From the NCBI RefSeq assembly GCF_000725485.1, contig NZ_KL647031.1, forward strand, positions 310,001 through 374,000: a stretch of 64,000 nt of DNA. Reading direction: 5' to 3'. The stretch is from Nonomuraea candida (GTDB taxonomy: Bacteria; Actinomycetota; Actinomycetes; Streptosporangiales; Streptosporangiaceae). The notes below the pieces were generated by a model. The model was not told the DNA's origin, ran no database searches, and saw nothing but the letters and a program-made list of their open reading frames with translations. Positions 56,956-64,000 of the stretch are shown one piece after another (position 1 is the first letter of the stretch; every line of letters begins with the position of its first letter). Both the position numbers and the translations under genes were made by a program.

Positions 56956-57134
56956 ATTAAGCCTCCTCACACAGGTCCGTAAGTTGAGGACTGATTACGA
57001 CTCCGCATCCAAGTGCCGACAGTTCCCCAGCGGACCTGGTTGGAGTCTGCACCGATTTTGTACGTTTCCGTCATTCGATCGGGAACGCTCGGCGGTGCTG
57101 ACGGATCCCGGCCTGGAAATGAAGGAGACACTTC

Positions 57135-58433
57135 ATGATCCGCATTGCTCCCGTGGGACGGGCGCTGGCTGTCGTGGCTGCCACCAGCCTGGCCCTGACA
57201 GCCTGCGGTGGTGGTGGCGGTGACACCGCCACGCAGACTTCCCCGAGTGCCGCACCGGCCTCGTCGTCCGCACCGGCGGCGAAGGGCGATGGCACGCTCA
57301 CCCTCGGCACGCTGCTGCCCCAGACCGGTTCCCTGGCGTTCCTCGGCCCGCCCGAGTTCGCGGGGGTCGACCTCGCCCTGAAGGAGATCAACGAGGCCGG
57401 CGGCGTGCTCGGCAAGCCGGTGGCCAAGTTCGACACCGACTCCGGTGACACGACCACGAACATCGCCTCGCAGTCGGTGGACAAGCTGCTGGCGCAGAAG
57501 GCCGACGCCATCATCGGCGCCGCCTCCTCGTCGGTGTCGGAGTCGGTCATCGACAAGATCACGGGCGCGGGTGTCATCCACTTCTCACCGGCCAACACCT
57601 CCGACAAGTTCACCACGATCGAGGACAAGGGCCTGTACTTCCGCACCTCCCCGCCGGACAAGCTGCAGGGCCGCGTGCTCGGCGACCTGGTCGTGGCCGA
57701 CGGCAACGACACGGTCGGCATCCTGGCCATGCAGGACTCCTACGGCACCGGCCTGGCCGACCAGGTGCAGAAGACGGTCACCGACGGCGGTGGCCAGGTG
57801 GTCGAGCGCGTCGACTACGACCCGAAGGCGGCCGACTTCTCCGCCGACGTCGCCAAGATCAAGGCCAAGAACCCCAAGGGCATCGTGCTGATCGGCTTCG
57901 AGGAGACCTCCAAGGTCATCCAGGAGCTGGTCAAGCAGGGCATGCCGGCCGACAAGCACAAGTGGTACATGGTCGACGGCAACACCTCCAACACCAACTA
58001 CGTCAAGATGCCGAAGGGCACGCTGAAGGGCGTCAAGGGCACCATCCCCGGCGCGGCCTCGCCGGAGGACTTCCAGAAGAAGCTCCTTGAGATCAACAAG
58101 GACCTGGAGGACTTCAGCTACGCCCCCGAGTCCTACGACGCGGCGAACCTGATCGCGCTGGCCGCCGAGGCCGCCAAGAGCGACGCGGGCGTGGACATCG
58201 CGGCCAAGCTGATGGAGGTCAGCAAGGGCGGCACGAAGTGCAAGAACTTCAAGGAGTGCGTGGACCTGCTGAAGGCCGGCACGGACATCGACTACGAGGG
58301 CGTCAGCGGCCCGGTCGAGTTCGACGAGGCCGGTGACCCGGCGGTCGCCACGATCGGCATCTACCAGTACGGCGACGACAACAAGTACGGCACCAAGGCG
58401 CTGGAGTACCGCACCGGCAACATCGCCGGCTGA
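57135..58433 (+). CDS. livK: Branched-chain amino acid ABC transporter binding lipoprotein, copy 3
   Basis: A 432-residue paralogue of copies 1 and 2: LTAC lipobox (Cys24), then DGTLTLGTLLPQTGSLAFLG. It shares mid-protein blocks with copy 1 (VIDKITGAG, DPKAADFSADVAKIKAKNP) and N-terminal blocks with copy 2, a mosaic pattern. GAAGGAGA precedes ATG 57135. It converges with livF across two hairpins. Confidence 0.9.
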   Translation: MIRIAPVGRALAVVAATSLALTACGGGGGDTATQTSPSAAPASSSAPAAKGDGTLTLGTLLPQTGSLAFLGPPEFAGVDLALKEINEAGGVLGKPVAKFDTDSGDTTTNIASQSVDKLLAQKADAIIGAASSSVSESVIDKITGAGVIHFSPANTSDKFTTIEDKGLYFRTSPPDKLQGRVLGDLVVADGNDTVGILAMQDSYGTGLADQVQKTVTDGGGQVVERVDYDPKAADFSADVAKIKAKNPKGIVLIGFEETSKVIQELVKQGMPADKHKWYMVDGNTSNTNYVKMPKGTLKGVKGTIPGAASPEDFQKKLLEINKDLEDFSYAPESYDAANLIALAAEAAKSDAGVDIAAKLMEVSKGGTKCKNFKECVDLLKAGTDIDYEGVSGPVEFDEAGDPAVATIGIYQYGDDNKYGTKALEYRTGNIAG

Positions 58434-58464
58434 CACCTCTCCCGCACAGTCGCCAGCACGTCGA

Positions 58465-58499
58465 GGAAGGGCCCGGTCACCCCGTGACCGGGCCCTTCC
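58465..58499 (+). terminator. Hairpin terminator after livK copy 3
   Basis: Perfect 16-bp arms GGAAGGGCCCGGTCAC and GTGACCGGGCCCTTCC with loop CCC. Confidence 0.88.
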
Positions 58500-58536
58500 C
58501 GCTGCCCTCGGCCCCGCGCCACGTCCCACATGAAAG

Positions 58537-58573
58537 AACGGGGAAAGGGCCCGGCGGGAGCCCCTTCCCCGTT
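58537..58573 (-). terminator. Hairpin terminator after livF
   Basis: Arms AACGGGGAA and TTCCCCGTT with a further GGGC/GCCC extension, just past the livF stop on the minus strand. Confidence 0.75.
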
Positions 58574-58587
58574 TCTCGGCGCGGTGG

Positions 58588-59391
58588 TTACGCCTTGGCC
58601 AGCGTGCCGAGGTACAGCTCGATGACCTTGGGGTCGTTGGCGAGCTGCCGCCCGGTGCCGGTGTAGGCGTTGCGGCCCTGGTCCAGGACGTAGCCGCGGT
58701 GGCAGATCTGCAGGCAGCGCCGCGCGTTCTGCTCCACCATGATCACGGTCACGCCGGCCTTGTTGATCTGCTGGGCCTGGATGAAGACCAGGTCCTGCAG
58801 CTTGGGCGACAGACCGGCCGACGGCTCGTCGAGCAGCAGCACCGACGGCTCGGTCATGAGCGCCCTGGCCATCGCCACCATCTGCCGCTCACCGCCCGAC
58901 AGGGAGCCGGCGCGCTGCTTGCGCCGCTCCTTGAGCGCGGGGAACAGCTCGGCCACGAACTCGAAGCGCTCCTTGAACTTCCCCGGCACCTGGTAGGCGC
59001 CCATCTCGAGGTTCTCCTCGATGGTGAGGCTGGGGAAGACGTTGTTGGTCTGCGGCACGTAGCCCACGCCGCGGGAGACCAGCGAGTGCGCCTTCATGTT
59101 CGTGATGTTCTCGCCCTTGAGCAGCACCGTGCCGCTGCGGATGTTGACCAGCCCGAACATGGCCTTGAGTAGTGTCGACTTCCCGGCGCCGTTGGGGCCG
59201 ATGATGCCGATCAGCTCGCCTTCCTTCACGTACAGGTCGGAGCCGTTGAGGATGTTGACGCCGGGCAGGTAGCCGGCGATCAGCTCGTCGCAGCGCAGCA
59301 CCGCGTCCTTGGCGCCCTCCAGGTGGGCGGTGCGGTCGGTGACTGCGGCCTTGGACCGGGCCTCCTCGACGGGCGCTTCGTCGGCGCTCAC
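58588..59391 (-). CDS. livF: Branched-chain amino acid ABC transporter ATPase LivF
   Basis: A 267-residue ATPase. Walker A IGPNGAGKST, signature LSGGERQM and Walker B VLLLDEPSAGLSPK are normal; IEENLEMGAY is a LivF mark. It pairs with LivG to energise LivHM. Residues 1-30 form an extra Ala/Glu/Arg-rich start compared with E. coli. GTG 59391 overlaps the livG stop (GTGA). Confidence 0.94.
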   Translation of the reverse strand: MSADEAPVEEARSKAAVTDRTAHLEGAKDAVLRCDELIAGYLPGVNILNGSDLYVKEGELIGIIGPNGAGKSTLLKAMFGLVNIRSGTVLLKGENITNMKAHSLVSRGVGYVPQTNNVFPSLTIEENLEMGAYQVPGKFKERFEFVAELFPALKERRKQRAGSLSGGERQMVAMARALMTEPSVLLLDEPSAGLSPKLQDLVFIQAQQINKAGVTVIMVEQNARRCLQICHRGYVLDQGRNAYTGTGRQLANDPKVIELYLGTLAKA

Positions 59392-60377
59392 TTCTGCGTC
59401 TCCTCTGTGGTCTCGGCCCCGGGGGCCGTGCTCGCGGACCTGGTGGCCCCGGGGTCGTGGATCTCGGCCTCCAGGGCGGCCTCGGCCTCGTGCAGCTGGG
59501 CCGCCAGCTCGCTGTCCGACAGCGGGGCGTCGTGGTGGGCGCCCAGGTAGGCGTCGATCACGCGCTGGTCGGACATGATGGTCGAGGGCGGGCCCTCGGC
59601 GATCACCGCGCCCTGCGCCATGACGATCACCCAGTCGCTGATGTCGCGGACCATGTCCATGTCGTGCTCCACGAACAGCACCGTCATGCCCTGCTCGCGC
59701 AGGTCCTTGACGTGGCCGAGCAGCGACTGCGTCAGCGCCGGGTTCACGCCGGCCATCGGCTCGTCGAGCATGACCAGCTCGGGCCTGACCATGAGCGCGC
59801 GGGCCATCTCCAGCAGCTTGCGCTGGCCGCCGGAGAGCGAGCCGGCGAAGTCGTCGCGCTTGGCGTCGAGCTTGAACCGCGCCAGCAGCTCCTCGGCGCG
59901 CTCGGTGATCTCGTCCTCCTGCTCGCGCCAGAAGCTCGGCACGAGGGCCCGCCAGAAGCTCTCGCCCTTCTGCTTCTGCGCGCCCAGGCGCATGTTCTCC
60001 AGCACGGTCAGGCGCGAGAGCGCCTTGGTGAGCTGGAAGGTGCGCACCATACCGGCCCTGACCACCTTGTGGGCGGGCAGGCCGTTCATGGGACGCCCGT
60101 TGAACGTCCACGTCCCGGAGTCGGCCGTGTCGAAGCCGGTGAGCTGGTTGAAGAAGGTGGTCTTGCCGGCCCCGTTGGGGCCGATCAGCGCGGTGATGGA
60201 GCCGCGCTGGATCTCGACGTGGCTCACCTCGACGGCGGTCAGGCCGCCGAAGCGGCGCACCACGTTGTCGACCACGAGGATGGGGTCGGGCTTGGGCACG
60301 CCGGGCTCGCGGGCCAGGTCCTTGAACGCGGCCTGGGCGGTGGCCTTCGGGCCTGCGGTCATCGTGTCATCGCGCAT
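59388..60377 (-). CDS. livG: Branched-chain amino acid ABC transporter ATPase LivG
   Basis: A 329-residue ATPase. Walker A IGPNGAGKTT, LTGFDTADSGTW, signature LSGGQRKLLE and Walker B LVMLDEPMAGVNP are clear. It has a 30-residue N-terminal and a roughly 50-residue C-terminal Glu/Ala-rich extension beyond the usual 255. Start ATG 60377 follows GGGAGATC and overlaps livM; ATG 60362 is a second possible start. Confidence 0.94.
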   Translation of the reverse strand: MRDDTMTAGPKATAQAAFKDLAREPGVPKPDPILVVDNVVRRFGGLTAVEVSHVEIQRGSITALIGPNGAGKTTFFNQLTGFDTADSGTWTFNGRPMNGLPAHKVVRAGMVRTFQLTKALSRLTVLENMRLGAQKQKGESFWRALVPSFWREQEDEITERAEELLARFKLDAKRDDFAGSLSGGQRKLLEMARALMVRPELVMLDEPMAGVNPALTQSLLGHVKDLREQGMTVLFVEHDMDMVRDISDWVIVMAQGAVIAEGPPSTIMSDQRVIDAYLGAHHDAPLSDSELAAQLHEAEAALEAEIHDPGATRSASTAPGAETTEETQK

Positions 60378-61353
60378 CGATGGCGATCTCCCTCTTGTCC
60401 CCGAAGATGCCCTGTGGCCGGACGACCAGCAACAGGATGAAGCCCAGGCCGACCAGGGCGTAGCGGATGGGGCCGACCTGGATGGTGCTCATGAAGGGGA
60501 TGTACCCGTTGGCCACCAGCTCGGCCAGGGTGTTGCCGATGAAGACGAACAGCACCCAGAAGATCATCGCGCCGACGACCGGCCCGAACACGCGGGCGGC
60601 GCCGCCGAGGATGACGATGGTGTAGGCGAAGAACGTCATCTCCGTGCCGAACACGTCGGGCTGCACCGAGCCGTTGTAGAGGCCGTAGAAGAAGCCGCCG
60701 AAGCAGCCGATGATGCCGCCCAGCATGAGCGACTGCATCTTGTACGCGAAGACGTTCTTGCCCAGGGCGCGCACGGCGTCCTCGTCCTCGCGGATGGCCT
60801 TCAGCACGCGGCCCCACGGGCTCTTCATCAGCAGGTAGACCACCAGGCAGCAGAGCAGCACGACGATCCAGCCCACCGTGAGCAGCCACATCGTGCGCTC
60901 GCCGAAGCCGAACGGGCCGATGCCGTAGCGGCCGGGCGGGTAGGGGTTCATCGCGTAGAAGTCGGTGTTGAAGCCGCGCCGGCCGTCGGAGCCGCCGAAG
61001 ATGTCCTTGAAGTACACCGAGCGGAAGACGAGCCGGACGATCTCCGCCGCGGCGATCGTCACGATCGCCAGATAGTCGGCCCGCAGTTGCAGGGTCGGGA
61101 TGCCCAGCAGCAGCGCGAGCACCGCGGCGGCGGCCAGGCCGACCAGGATGCCGATCCAGAACGGCAGGTTCATGACGGTGACGGAGACGGCCAGGCCGTA
61201 GCCGGCCACGGCCATGAACGCCGCCTGGCCGAAGTTGAGCAGGCCGGTGTAGCCGAAGTGGATGTTGACGCCGATCGCGGCCAGGCCGTACACCACGGTC
61301 TCCCAGCCGATGGCGGCGTGGACGGTGGTGGTGAGAATCGTGAGCCAGTCCAT
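60367..61353 (-). CDS. livM: Branched-chain amino acid ABC transporter permease LivM
   Basis: A 328-residue membrane protein with about nine TM helices. GYTGLLNFGQAAFMAVAGYG and LRADYLAIVTIAAAEIVR are LivM family blocks; SPWGRVLKAIREDEDAVRALG is the cytoplasmic loop that contacts the ATPase. It forms the pore with LivH. Its end overlaps livG. Start ATG 61353. Confidence 0.94.
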   Translation of the reverse strand: MDWLTILTTTVHAAIGWETVVYGLAAIGVNIHFGYTGLLNFGQAAFMAVAGYGLAVSVTVMNLPFWIGILVGLAAAAVLALLLGIPTLQLRADYLAIVTIAAAEIVRLVFRSVYFKDIFGGSDGRRGFNTDFYAMNPYPPGRYGIGPFGFGERTMWLLTVGWIVVLLCCLVVYLLMKSPWGRVLKAIREDEDAVRALGKNVFAYKMQSLMLGGIIGCFGGFFYGLYNGSVQPDVFGTEMTFFAYTIVILGGAARVFGPVVGAMIFWVLFVFIGNTLAELVANGYIPFMSTIQVGPIRYALVGLGFILLLVVRPQGIFGDKREIAIDAR

Positions 61354-61365
61354 GTCCTACCCCCG

Positions 61366-62655
61366 TCAGCCGATCCGCTCGCGGCGGCCCAGGATGCCCT
61401 GCGGCCGGAAGAGAAGCACGATGATCAGCACGGCCAGCGCGCCGACCGACTTCAGCTCCGGCGGCACCCACAGGGTCGACACCTGGATGAAGATGCCCAC
61501 CACGAGCGAGCCGATCAGGGCGCCGAACGCCGTGCCGAGCCCGCCGAGCGTGACGCCCGCGAAGATGAGCAGCAGGATGTCCTGGCCCATGGTGAACTTC
61601 AGCGACTGCGACAGGCCGAGCATGACGCCCGCCAGCGCGGCGATGGCGCCGCCCGCGGTCCAGATGATGCGGATGACGCGGTCGACGTTGATGCCGGAGG
61701 AGGCGGCCAGGGCCGGGTTGTCGGACACCGCGCGCGCCGCCTTGCCGGTGCGGGTCTTCATCAGGGCCAGGCCGACGACGACGAGGACCGCCAGCTCGAT
61801 GCCGATCGCCCAGAAGTTCTTCGGCGCGGCGCTGATCGGGCCGACCGTGATGCCCGCCTGCGTGTTGTAGTCGGTGAAGCTCTCGGTCTGGGCGCCGAAG
61901 AAGAACTGGATGAGGTTGCGCAGCAGGATGGCCACGCCGATCGAGATGATCATCATGGCGATGGTGCCGGTGCCGCGTTTGCGCAGCTGGCCCCAGAACC
62001 ATCGGTCCTGTCCGTAGCCCAGCGCGCCGGCGACCACGACGGCCAGGATCGCGGCCGGGATGAGCTGGATGCTGAAGCCGACGTTGAACGCGTAGGCGAT
62101 GACCGCGCCGAGCGTCACCAGCTCGCCGTGGGCGAAGTTCGTCAGTCCGGTGGTGCCGTAGATGAGCGACAGGCCGAGCGCGCCCAGGGCGATGATCAGG
62201 CCGAGGTTGACGCCCTCGAAGGTGAGCTGGGCGGCCTGCCCCCAGAACGAGCTCTGCCCGGTGGCCTCCTGCTGCGGCTGCCCGCCGGCGCCCTTGGGGT
62301 CGAGCGGGAACAGGACGGTGGAGCAGTTGCCCTCGAAGACCGTCGGGGTGCGGACATTCACGCCGCCGCGTGGCGCGGCGTTCTGCGGAATGGTGCTGAC
62401 ATCCAACGTGACCTTGAACTTACCGGGATCTTCAACCTGGACGTCCCACGCGCCTTGCGCGTTACTGGTGACCTCCTCGACGGGTTGTCCGCCCTCGGTG
62501 GTCACCACGATTTTGGCGCCGTTCACTGGCTGGCCTTGGAATGTGAGTGTGCCCCTCAAACCCTGGCAATCGGCGGGGCCGGCATGAGCCGGACCGGCGA
62601 GCAGGAAGACGAGTCCACCCAGGAAGGCCGTGAACGCGATCACGGCTCTGCGCAA
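61366..62655 (-). CDS. livH: LivH-type permease with exported N-terminal domain
   Basis: A 429-residue fusion. Residues 1-28 are a signal peptide (LRRAVIAFTAFLGGLVFLLA). Residues 30-135 form a carboxypeptidase-regulatory-like beta domain (GLRGTLTFQGQPVNGAKIVV, EVTSNAQGAWDVQVEDPGKF) with two Cys. The LivH permease follows (ALGALGLSLIYGTTGLTNFAHGE, FAGVTLGGLGTAFGALIGS) with about eight TM helices. TTG 62655 is chosen because GAGGGAG lies 5 nt before it and gives the signal peptide. A longer ATG start is possible but lacks this fit. Confidence 0.92.
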   Translation of the reverse strand: MRRAVIAFTAFLGGLVFLLAGPAHAGPADCQGLRGTLTFQGQPVNGAKIVVTTEGGQPVEEVTSNAQGAWDVQVEDPGKFKVTLDVSTIPQNAAPRGGVNVRTPTVFEGNCSTVLFPLDPKGAGGQPQQEATGQSSFWGQAAQLTFEGVNLGLIIALGALGLSLIYGTTGLTNFAHGELVTLGAVIAYAFNVGFSIQLIPAAILAVVVAGALGYGQDRWFWGQLRKRGTGTIAMMIISIGVAILLRNLIQFFFGAQTESFTDYNTQAGITVGPISAAPKNFWAIGIELAVLVVVGLALMKTRTGKAARAVSDNPALAASSGINVDRVIRIIWTAGGAIAALAGVMLGLSQSLKFTMGQDILLLIFAGVTLGGLGTAFGALIGSLVVGIFIQVSTLWVPPELKSVGALAVLIIVLLFRPQGILGRRERIG

Positions 62656-63097
62656 TGGTGCTCCCTCAAAGTAGGTCAAGGCGGGGTTGTGCCCCTCCAT
62701 CTCGACACGCGCGCATCGCAGGCACAACTGGGATGCAATGGCGGGAGCTTATTCCGGGGACGCCCGGTTCAGTATCGTTCGTCACCAATTAGTGACATGT
62801 GTGTGTCACTCATGTGAGGAAACAACAAGCCTGGTCAGGGGCTAAATCACCGGAGACGCCTGGCGCTTTGGGGAAACGAGTCAATAACGATCGCGGGAAA
62901 TGCATGGACGAGCCCGCGGGGATGGCCTTTGGGGCCATGCAGGGCTCCCCTGTCGTATGCGGGAGAACCTCCCCGCACGCGTGGGGCCGAACACGTTTTC
63001 TACTGGGCCTCCCCGCGGGCTCTGTTCGGACAACCGTAGCGAGCCCCGGGGGCCGTGCGCAAAGGGTCGGTGAAAGTGACGGAAGCGACGCGAACGG
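62656..63097. other. livH upstream region and thioesterase 3' side
   Basis: About 440 bp without a convincing gene. Besides the overlapping inverted repeats, it has a GC-rich stretch (62900-63060) with a hairpin CTCCCCGCACGCGTGGGG at about 62969 that resembles half of a type I-E CRISPR repeat but occurs once. Weak hairpins could end the thioesterase transcript. Confidence 0.5.
62781..62810. promoter_or_regulatory. Overlapping inverted repeats upstream of livH
   Basis: GTCAC-N6-GTGAC (62781-62796) and AGTGACA-TGTGTG-TGTCACT (62791-62810) share the middle GTGAC arm. The layout resembles an operator with two overlapping sites, about 125-155 bp upstream of livH. The regulator is unknown. Confidence 0.6.
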
Positions 63098-63511
63098 TCA
63101 GCGGTCGCGCAACATGCAGGTGAGCCTGGAGGTGCACACGCGCCGCCCCTGCTCATCGGTGATCACGATGTCATACGTCGCCAAAGAGCGACCCGCGTGC
63201 AACCGTGTCGCGACCCCCTTGACGTAACCGGAGGTCGCCGGGCGGTGGTGGGTGGCGTTGATCTCGATGCCCACCGCGAGCCGCTCGGGACCGGCGTGGA
63301 TGGCCGCGGCCACCGAGCCGAGCGTCTCGGCCAGCACCACCGAGGCCCCGCCGTGCAACAGCCCGTACGGCTGCGTGTTGCCCTCCACCGGCATCCGGCC
63401 CACGACCCGCTCCGCGCCGGCCTCCAGGAACTCGATCCCCATCCGGTCGGCGAGCGTGCCCTGGTGCAGGTCGCCGAACACGCTGAGGTCCACGGGGTTG
63501 GTCTGCGTCAA
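63098..63511 (-). CDS. Hotdog-fold thioesterase (PaaI/EntH-like)
   Basis: A 137-residue protein. YGLLHGGASVVLAETLGSVAA carries the family HGG and acidic residue. GIEINATHHRPATSGYVKGVA and VCTSRLTCMLR are typical of PaaI-like acyl-CoA thioesterases. The substrate is unknown. The start is TTG 63511, after GGAGAC at suitable spacing. It is divergent from polA, 62 bp apart. Confidence 0.88.
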   Translation of the reverse strand: MTQTNPVDLSVFGDLHQGTLADRMGIEFLEAGAERVVGRMPVEGNTQPYGLLHGGASVVLAETLGSVAAAIHAGPERLAVGIEINATHHRPATSGYVKGVATRLHAGRSLATYDIVITDEQGRRVCTSRLTCMLRDR

Positions 63512-63561
63512 AGGGATGTCTCCACTCTTCCGAGCTCGGGTTTTCTGTCGCAGACGCAGAC

Positions 63562-63567
63562 TAGGCT
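63562..63567 (+). promoter_or_regulatory. polA: -10 box (TAGGCT), probable leaderless polA promoter
   Basis: TAGGCT is followed by 6 nt and GTG 63574; no Shine-Dalgarno is visible. This matches the leaderless layout of other genes in the window. Confidence 0.5.
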
Positions 63568-63573
63568 GCGTAC

Positions 63574-64000
63574 GTGCCGAAGAGTGAAGTGACCCCCAGC
63601 CGCCCGTGCCTGCTGTTGCTCGACGGGCATTCCCTGGCTTATCGCGCGTTCTACGCGCTCAAGGACGCCAACCTGATGACCACCGACGGTCAGCACACCG
63701 AGGCGGTCTACGGGTTCACCTCGATGCTGACCAACATCCTGCGCGACGAGCAGCCGACGCACGTCGCGGTGGCCTTCGACCGGTCGGAGCCGACGTTCCG
63801 CCACGAGGAATACGCCGACTACAAGGCCAACAGGAGCGAGACCCCGGAAGACTTCCGCGGTCAGATGCAGCTCATCTTCGAGCTGCTCGACACGCTGCGC
63901 ATCCCGCGCCTGTCCAAGGCGGGGTTCGAGGCCGACGACCTCATCGCCACCCTGGCCACCCGGGCGGGCGAGCAGGGCATGAACGTCCTGATCGTCACCG
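63574..64000 (+). CDS. polA: DNA polymerase I, N-terminal part
   Basis: The first 142 residues are inside the window; the gene runs past the end. LLLLDGHSLAYRAFYAL, VAVAFDRSEPTFRHEEYADYK and KAGFEADDLIATLA are motifs of the 5' to 3' exonuclease (FEN-like) domain of PolA, used in Okazaki-fragment processing and repair. Start GTG 63574 gives VPKSEVTPS ahead of the domain. Confidence 0.94.
   Translation, partial: MPKSEVTPSRPCLLLLDGHSLAYRAFYALKDANLMTTDGQHTEAVYGFTSMLTNILRDEQPTHVAVAFDRSEPTFRHEEYADYKANRSETPEDFRGQMQLIFELLDTLRIPRLSKAGFEADDLIATLATRAGEQGMNVLIVT

Noticed and set aside
59575..62817. 1080-aa plus-strand open frame across livG, livM and livH
   Set aside because: It is the antisense of three clear transporter genes and has no recognisable domain.
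62960..63030. CRISPR type I-E-like hairpin (CTCCCCGCACGCGTGGGG)
   Set aside because: Only one copy is found. The similar-looking words nearby are not spaced about 61 bp apart and do not match in sequence, and no cas genes are in the window.

Overview
The window is high-GC actinobacterial chromosome. Coding strands have strong G/C third positions, GTG and TTG starts are common, and histidine biosynthesis uses the bifunctional PriA enzyme. The order polA, liv transporter, ANTAR regulator, tRNA-Leu, pyk, gltBD, lgt, trpA/B/C, hisI, hisF, priA, hisH, hisB, hisC, hisD is the arrangement I know from Streptomyces and relatives. Several proteins and the repeat habit suggest a Streptosporangiales member such as Nonomuraea; that placement is inference and not secure.

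Layout. 1-11.2 kb holds an amidase tail, a small membrane protein, a divergent MurA with Asp at the usual catalytic Cys, a class A PBP, a YbaK deacylase, a divergent AraC/MFS pair, a secreted trypsin-like protease and an ATP-dependent DNA ligase. 11.5-17.8 kb is the his operon (hisD, hisC, hisB, small membrane ORF, hisH, membrane ORF, priA, ridA, hisF), tightly overlapped and closed by a perfect palindrome shared with a convergent glutamine synthetase-like gene. 19-24 kb holds small genes and a heterodimeric ABC exporter with one degenerate ATP site. 24.1-24.5 kb carries the back-to-back remains of a MEDS/STAS-type gene. 24.6-30.8 kb is hisI, a Trp-region membrane protein, two Gly-Tyr-Gln repeat membrane proteins, DUF2752 and trpC-trpB-trpA.

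31.2-37.6 kb is one coupled cluster: MauE-like and DsbA-like thiol redox proteins, Lgt with a repetitive tail, a repeat-rich 99-aa ORF, a 977-aa protein that is about three quarters low-complexity repeats followed by one TM segment and a two-Cys exported domain, and a 198-aa paralogue of that exported domain. This is the best candidate here for an undescribed surface system: the disulfide machinery and its likely clients lie side by side. 37.7-52.3 kb holds a BpsA-like aminopropyltransferase, gltBD, a lipoprotein subtilase, a DUF2784 gene, pyk, dapD, a PPOX-fold protein, an HTH-LAGLIDADG protein and tRNA-Leu(CAA). 52.4-62.7 kb holds an ANTAR response regulator, three tandem paralogous branched-chain amino acid binding lipoproteins, an orphan lipoprotein and livF-G-M-H on the opposite strand. 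The window ends with a thioesterase and the start of polA.

Two themes recur. Short tandem duplications sit at gene ends and in coding tails (periods 14, 16, 18, 20, 26, 27, 36, 39 and 47 bp). Several housekeeping genes show a TANNNT -10 box 6-8 nt before the start codon and no Shine-Dalgarno, suggesting leaderless transcripts.
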